Source: DASPXK01 sp035637315 (GTDB lineage: Bacteria; Chloroflexota; UBA6077; JACCZL01). From it: a stretch of DNA of 10,147 nucleotides. The stretch spans positions 1 through 10,147 of the forward strand of contig DASPXK010000384.1 in NCBI GenBank assembly GCA_035637315.1, given 5' to 3'. Position 1 is the first letter of the stretch, and every line of letters starts with the position of its first letter. Positions 6,787 to 10,147 of this stretch are shown one piece after another. The notes below the pieces were generated by a model, which saw only the letters and a list, made by a program, of their open reading frames with translations, had not been told where the DNA came from and did no database searches. The translations under genes and the position numbers were made by a program.

Positions 6787-7757
6787 TGGCGGTTCTGGTC
6801 ACCGGGCTGGGGTATATCGGGACCGCGCTGGCGGGCTCGCTTCTCGATCAGGGTGAGACCGTCGTCGGCATGGAGAACGGGTTCTCCACGGTTCCGGGCG
6901 CCCTGGCGCGTCTCAAGGCCCGGCCACGCTTTCACCTTGTCCGCGGCAGTGTCACCAGCGCTCGGTCCATCGAGCGGGCCTTCGATGGAGCCAGGGTCGG
7001 AACAGTCTTTCATCTGGCCGCTCAGGCGAGCGGCCATCCCCAGGCCGCGGCGCCATCCTACACGGAGCGGACCAATCTGGTCGCGCCGCGGCTCGTCTTC
7101 GAAGCGGCCGCCCGCCACGGCGTGACCCGCTTCGTCTTCGGCAGCTCGTTCCGGGTGTACGGCGACGAACTAGCCGGAACGATCGACGAGAGCCGTCCGT
7201 ACGGCCGTGTCAGCGATTTGTCGCATCTGAGCAAGATTTACGCCGAGAAACTGCTCGAGATGCTGACCTGGCAGCATCGTCTGGCAGTGGCGAGCGTACG
7301 GCTTGGCGTGGTGTACGGGCTCGGTCCGGCTATGAAGAGCGACCCTCGCTTTTTGACCGTCCCGAACCTGTTCTGTCTGCGGGCAGCCCGCGACGAACCG
7401 TTGATCGTCAACCCTGGCGCTCGCCGGCCAATCGGATTTGTGCATCTGCAGGACGCGGTCCAGGCGCTCATCCTTGCTGCCGAGCATACCGAGCAGCCAC
7501 AAGCGCGAGCCTACAATGCGCTCTCCGAGGTGCTAACGGTCGGCGAGGTAGGCGCTACGGTCGCGCGTATCGGCCAGCAACGGGGGCTGTCGGTGCGAGT
7601 CGAGGGGGCCGGGTTGGGCCCGGCCACTCGTTGGCGGTATGCGTCATCGTTGGAGGCGGTCGGCTTTCGGCCGACGCGCACCATGGCCGAAAGCCTGCCG
7701 GAAGTCCTCGAGTACTATCTGCAGAGCGCCGGCGTTGAGCAGGGACGAGTGCGATGA
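6786..7757 (+). CDS. NAD-dependent epimerase/dehydratase (extended SDR-like) with altered catalytic site
   Basis: This 323-aa protein belongs to the extended short-chain dehydrogenase/reductase family that modifies nucleotide sugars with bound NAD(P). The cofactor loop T6-G7-L-G9-Y-I-G12 is present, HLAAQ follows the fourth strand, and the active-site serine strand is S120-S121-F-R-V-Y-G. The family's catalytic Tyr-X-X-X-Lys should end at K150 (in L-S-K-I-Y-A-E-K), but the residue four before it is S146, so the catalytic tyrosine appears to be missing. The protein may be a weak or altered enzyme, or a binding protein. The GTG start overlaps the Nudix stop by one base and lacks its own clear ribosome site, which points to translational coupling. 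Its TGA overlaps the next ATG by four bases. A sugar-nucleotide substrate is inference only. Confidence 0.88.
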   Translation: MAVLVTGLGYIGTALAGSLLDQGETVVGMENGFSTVPGALARLKARPRFHLVRGSVTSARSIERAFDGARVGTVFHLAAQASGHPQAAAPSYTERTNLVAPRLVFEAAARHGVTRFVFGSSFRVYGDELAGTIDESRPYGRVSDLSHLSKIYAEKLLEMLTWQHRLAVASVRLGVVYGLGPAMKSDPRFLTVPNLFCLRAARDEPLIVNPGARRPIGFVHLQDAVQALILAAEHTEQPQARAYNALSEVLTVGEVGATVARIGQQRGLSVRVEGAGLGPATRWRYASSLEAVGFRPTRTMAESLPEVLEYYLQSAGVEQGRVR

Positions 7758-8170
7758 GTCGGGAGACGCAGTTAGCGTCGAGTGCCCAGCCAGCCGATGG
7801 TCAGACCGCGACAGACGAAGAGCTGCCGCGTTGTGGGTGCTGGAGACTCAAGCCGTTCGAGCTGCCGCGGCCTGTGCTGCTCCGTCCAGCGGGCCCGCTC
7901 ACGCTGCGCGAGTTCCTCGAACGGCCTGATCCGGCCGTCGCGCAGGAGTTCTGTCGCCTGGGGGTCGCAGAGCTGCAGCAGCTCGCGCTTGCTCGGCTGC
8001 GGGCAGCTCCGCCAGATGCGAGACTCTCGCTGTTTGGCGAGCCGGGCTACACGATGCGGGATGTGGTCGAGCACGTAGAGCAGGGCACGCCGCTCGGCGT
8101 CCGGATCATCGAGGCTGAGCGAAAGCTGGTCGGGCTGCTACTGACGGAGGCGCTGCGCGATTCGGAATGA
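7754..8170 (+). CDS. Conserved-looking hypothetical protein, 138 aa, in the Nudix-epimerase operon
   Basis: I do not recognise this protein. It has a polar, probably disordered N-terminus (residues 1-25), then a CGC motif (C27 and C29), a proline-rich stretch (PFELPRPVLLRP), and a mostly helical C-terminal half with the segment GEPGYTMRDVVEHVEQG near residues 94-110. There is no signal peptide or membrane segment. It is very likely real: its ATG overlaps the epimerase TGA as ATGA at 7754-7757, AGGGA lies eight bases upstream of it, and its own TGA overlaps the next ATG in the same way at 8167-8170. The CGC pair could hold a metal, but two cysteines are not enough to argue for it. Its position between the epimerase and the hydrolase is the only clue to its role. 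Confidence 0.8.
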   Translation: MSRETQLASSAQPADGQTATDEELPRCGCWRLKPFELPRPVLLRPAGPLTLREFLERPDPAVAQEFCRLGVAELQQLALARLRAAPPDARLSLFGEPGYTMRDVVEHVEQGTPLGVRIIEAERKLVGLLLTEALRDSE

Positions 8171-9105
8171 GCCCGCACGACTTTCCGGCCCGCCGGGACT
8201 GTGTGACGACTTGCCCTCGGCTGCCGGACGAGCCAGACTTCAAGATCAGGCACGAGTTCGTCGAGGCGAACGGGCTGCGCTTTCACTATGTGGAGGCGGG
8301 CAGCGGCCCGCTGGTCCTCCTCCTGCACGGCTTCCCTGAATTCTGGTACGCCTGGCGACGCCAGATCCCCGCCCTGGCGCAACGCTTCCGAGTCGTCGCT
8401 CCCGACCTGCGCGGCTACAACCTGACCGACAAGCCTCCGCGGGGGTATGGCATGGACGTGCTGGTGAGGGACGTGCTCGGGCTGCTCGATGGGCTGGGGG
8501 CCGAGCGGGCCGCGATCGTGGGCCACGACTGGGGCGGGGCCATCGCCTGGGCCGCGGCGACGTGGCATCCGAATCGGGTGGAGCGCCTCGCCATCCTGAA
8601 CGCGCCCCATCCCGCGGCCTATCTTCGCGAGCTTCGCCACGGCCCGCGCCAATGGCTGAAGGGCTGGTACATCCTTTTCTTCCAACTACCCGACATCCCA
8701 GAGTGGGCGCTGGGCCGCCGCGACTGCCAGGCCATCGGTCGGGCGCTGCGCAACTCGGCAGTCGATCCGGAGGCGTTTTCAGCCGACGATCTGGCCGCCT
8801 ACCGGCAGGCGATGTGCCGCCCTGGCGCCCTCCGCGCGAGCCTGGCCTACTACCGCGCCCTCGGCCGAGACCCCACGCCCCGAGTGATTCGGAGACGCCT
8901 TCGGACGATACCCGTCCCGACACTCGTCATCTGGGGAAAGCAGGATGTGGCACTCGTCCCCGAGCTCGCAGAGGGCCTCGAGGAGTGGGTCTCGGACCTG
9001 TGCCTGCAGCGGGTGCCAGACGCTGGGCACTGGGTCCAGCACGAACGACCCGAGCTGGTCAATCAGCTCTTGCTGGAGTTTTTGTCGGAGGGTGGCGACC
9101 GGTAG
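8167..9105 (+). CDS. Alpha/beta hydrolase, epoxide hydrolase-like
   Basis: This 312-aa cytoplasmic alpha/beta-hydrolase fold enzyme resembles epoxide hydrolases and haloacetate/haloalkane dehalogenases. The oxyanion-hole motif is H54-G-F-P-E-F-W-Y-A-W-R64. The nucleophile elbow is G119-H-D121-W-G-G, an aspartate as in these families and not the serine of esterases. The acid is probably D260 in IWGKQD, and the base is H288 in AGHWVQHERPE. Tyrosines in the cap region (YRQAMCRPG and LAYYRALG) fit the epoxide hydrolase lid. Epoxide hydrolase is preferred over dehalogenase, but sequence alone does not settle it. The first 25 residues are longer than usual; the ATG at 8167 is chosen because it overlaps the previous stop (ATGA). 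It is the last gene of the four-gene operon and ends in a hairpin shared with the convergent toxin gene. Confidence 0.93.
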   Translation: MSPHDFPARRDCVTTCPRLPDEPDFKIRHEFVEANGLRFHYVEAGSGPLVLLLHGFPEFWYAWRRQIPALAQRFRVVAPDLRGYNLTDKPPRGYGMDVLVRDVLGLLDGLGAERAAIVGHDWGGAIAWAAATWHPNRVERLAILNAPHPAAYLRELRHGPRQWLKGWYILFFQLPDIPEWALGRRDCQAIGRALRNSAVDPEAFSADDLAAYRQAMCRPGALRASLAYYRALGRDPTPRVIRRRLRTIPVPTLVIWGKQDVALVPELAEGLEEWVSDLCLQRVPDAGHWVQHERPELVNQLLLEFLSEGGDR

Positions 9106-9118
9106 CAACCCGCTACCG
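9100..9118. terminator. Short hairpin shared by two convergent stop codons
   Basis: CGGTAGC at 9100-9106 pairs perfectly with GCTACCG at 9112-9118 around a 5-nt loop. The hydrolase TAG (9103-9105) lies in one arm and the vapC TAG (9113-9115, - strand) in the other. It is a candidate bidirectional terminator, but the stem is only 7 bp and no clear T-tract follows on either side, so the function is uncertain. Confidence 0.4.
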
Positions 9119-9562
9119 ATAGTCCCCAATCCAACGAACAGAAGTGCTCCGGTCGCTCGCCGCCTCATAGAAGCGCCGGTCACCGGTCCACAGCTGAGCG
9201 CCGAGGGCGTGCGCAAGCGCCACGTATGCACTGTCGTAGGCTGCCAGACCGAATCGAAACGCATGTTCGAACACATCTGTGGCCTCCGGATCGGCTAGCT
9301 CGACTCCAAGACCCAGAAGAGAGCTGAGAGCCTCAACACCGACTTCCTGGGTTAAGCGACCGCGCCGAACAGCACTCACCAGACCGTTCGTCAGCTCGTA
9401 GAGCCACAAGGATGGGGCCACCATCCGGAAACTGCCCGCCAGGGCAGCATCACGAAGAGCGACGGCTTGGGTCACTGCTTCTTCGTCGTCAAGGGCCCAC
9501 TTCAGGCTGACGCTCGCATCGACGACGAGGAAGCCGCTCATGGCCGCCGGGGCTTCTATCAT
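9113..9562 (-). CDS. vapC: Type II toxin VapC, PIN-domain ribonuclease
   Basis: This 149-aa PIN-domain protein is the toxin of a VapBC pair. The family cleaves RNA with Mg2+, often tRNA or rRNA. All four conserved acidic residues are present: D15 in VVDASVSLKW, E56 in YELTN, D110 in AAYDSAYVALA and D128 in WTGDRRFY. The length is within the usual range. The ATG at 9562 overlaps the antitoxin TGA (ATGA at 9559-9562), which fits coupled translation; an internal ATG at residue 8 is possible but has no ribosome site. The toxin looks intact. It converges on the hydrolase gene with only seven bases between the stops. Confidence 0.94.
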   Translation of the reverse strand: MIEAPAAMSGFLVVDASVSLKWALDDEEAVTQAVALRDAALAGSFRMVAPSLWLYELTNGLVSAVRRGRLTQEVGVEALSSLLGLGVELADPEATDVFEHAFRFGLAAYDSAYVALAHALGAQLWTGDRRFYEAASDRSTSVRWIGDYR

Positions 9563-9834
9563 CGACGCCCTTCGGCGATGAGATCGCGGACCGGCACTCC
9601 GATGGGGCCCACCCTGCGGCGCAAAACGTCGAGGGCGCGAGCAGCGGCTTTCGGGCCACCGCTGGACGAGCGGGCTGACACGAGCCCATCCTCGACCAGG
9701 CGGCGGCGGATCGCCTCAACGCAGTACGCACTCAGCGTGACCCCACGCTGTGCAGCAGCGATCTTGACCTGCTGCCGGAGACTGGCGTCGTCAACGTAAA
9801 TGTTGAGCCGGGAATAGGCGGCCGACGGTCTCAT
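9559..9834 (-). CDS. vapB: Antitoxin VapB, ribbon-helix-helix type
   Basis: This 91-aa antitoxin neutralises the downstream VapC and most likely represses its own operon. The DNA-binding ribbon-helix-helix fold is at about residues 8-50: strand SRLNIYVDD, a helix rich in charged residues, the turn GVTLS, and helix AYCVEAIRRRLVE. The C-terminal tail, residues 76-91 (GPIGVPVRDLIAEGRR), is typical of VapB proteins that wrap the PIN active site, with an arginine inserted near the acidic pocket. The ATG at 9834 is chosen because GGTGGAAG precedes it closely; the frame extends further upstream to 9894, but that leader has no similarity to the family and would run through the promoter. Upstream on the same strand is the LuxR-type gene, 108 bp away. 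Confidence 0.92.
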   Translation of the reverse strand: MRPSAAYSRLNIYVDDASLRQQVKIAAAQRGVTLSAYCVEAIRRRLVEDGLVSARSSSGGPKAAARALDVLRRRVGPIGVPVRDLIAEGRR

Positions 9835-9870
9835 GCTTCCACCTTCACTGGCGAGAGTCGCTGGGGCTTT

Positions 9871-9886
9871 AGCACTATAGCACTGT
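9871..9886 (-). promoter_or_regulatory. Candidate vapBC promoter -10 box and direct-repeat operator
   Basis: On the + strand, AGCACTAT (9871-9878) is followed at once by AGCACTGT (9879-9886), an 8-bp tandem direct repeat with one mismatch. On the - strand the segment reads TATAGT at 9879-9874, a reasonable -10 box, about 40 bp before the vapB ATG. A -35 match is weak (TTTCAG at 9904-9899 with a 19-bp spacer). VapB-type repressors usually bind repeats overlapping their own promoter, so this is a plausible operator; the assignment is inference. Confidence 0.45.
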
Positions 9887-9942
9887 TGCCGCACGTCGCT
9901 GAAAGATCTGGCGGAGCGCGTATCGCTGGAGCGCCTGGCAAG

Positions 9943-10147
9943 TTATGTGTCCGTCAGGCCCTGGCGAACGGCGAACAGGGCCGCCTGGGTGCGGTCTCGC
10001 AGGCCGGTCTTGGCCAGGATCGCCGAGATGTAGTTCTTGACCGTGCCTTCGGTCAGCGACAGGTGGTCCGCGATCTCGGGGTTGGTCGCGCCGGTCCCCA
10101 ACAGCCGCAAGACCTCCATCTCGCGCCCAGTCAGCGGCTCCGCAGCA
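9943..10147 (-). CDS. LuxR/NarL-family response regulator, C-terminal HTH (5' end outside window)
   Basis: The last 67 codons of a transcription regulator are present, ending with TAA at 9943-9945; the rest lies beyond the window. The visible part is a full LuxR C-terminal helix-turn-helix: PLTGREMEVLRLL opens the domain, then ATNPEIADHLSLTEGTVKNY forms the scaffold and recognition helices, and ILAKTGLRDRTQAALFA follows as the last helix. This four-helix domain is usual for NarL/FixJ-type two-component response regulators, whose N-terminal receiver domain would be upstream. It ends 108 bp before vapB on the same strand, with a separate candidate promoter in between, so it is probably not part of the toxin operon. 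Confidence 0.93.
   Translation of the reverse strand, partial: AAEPLTGREMEVLRLLGTGATNPEIADHLSLTEGTVKNYISAILAKTGLRDRTQAALFAVRQGLTDT

Overview
The window is GC-rich, about two-thirds G+C by eye, with tightly packed genes, GTG starts and Shine-Dalgarno sites, so it is bacterial chromosome. The mix of genes (CoxL-like molybdenum hydroxylase, MFS carrier, epoxide-hydrolase-like enzyme, vapBC) suits a metabolically versatile soil or sediment bacterium. The SurE variant, with a W-T-A-A-G-H loop, reminds me of Chloroflexota-type SurE, but I cannot place the organism from this sequence. Genes at both edges are incomplete: a dehydrogenase truncated near position 68 and a LuxR-type regulator cut at 10147. 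The window could be a small contig.

Layout. 68-436 (-): N-terminal half of a 3-hydroxyisobutyrate-dehydrogenase-family protein. 661-1899 (+): complete MFS transporter. 1926-4244 (-): complete CoxL/xanthine-dehydrogenase-type molybdopterin subunit without its usual FAD and 2Fe-2S partners. 4453-5194 (-): surE, carrying a frameshift at 4620/4621. 5327-6058 (-): SAM methyltransferase. 6259-9105 (+): four genes with overlapping ends (Nudix hydrolase, NAD-dependent epimerase, unknown 138-aa protein, epoxide-hydrolase-like alpha/beta hydrolase). 9113-9834 (-): vapB-vapC toxin-antitoxin pair with a candidate promoter/operator. 9943-10147 (-): C-terminal HTH of a LuxR/NarL-type regulator.

The most unusual structure is not a gene. 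Four intergenic loci (1895-1950, 4327-4450, 6172-6248, 6697-6781) carry degenerate arrays with a 7-bp period. Each locus has the same design: a left half with AGTC-type units and a right half with the complementary GACT-type units. The halves therefore face each other as inverted repeats and could fold into long hairpins. At 4327-4450 the arms are 31 bp with only G-T wobbles as exceptions. Two of the arrays run into the 3' ends of genes and now supply their last codons and stop.

How the genes work together: the four-gene + strand cluster is clearly co-transcribed and probably translationally coupled, but its members do not make a pathway I recognise. The vapBC pair is self-contained. No defence system, CRISPR array, transposase, rRNA or tRNA was seen.
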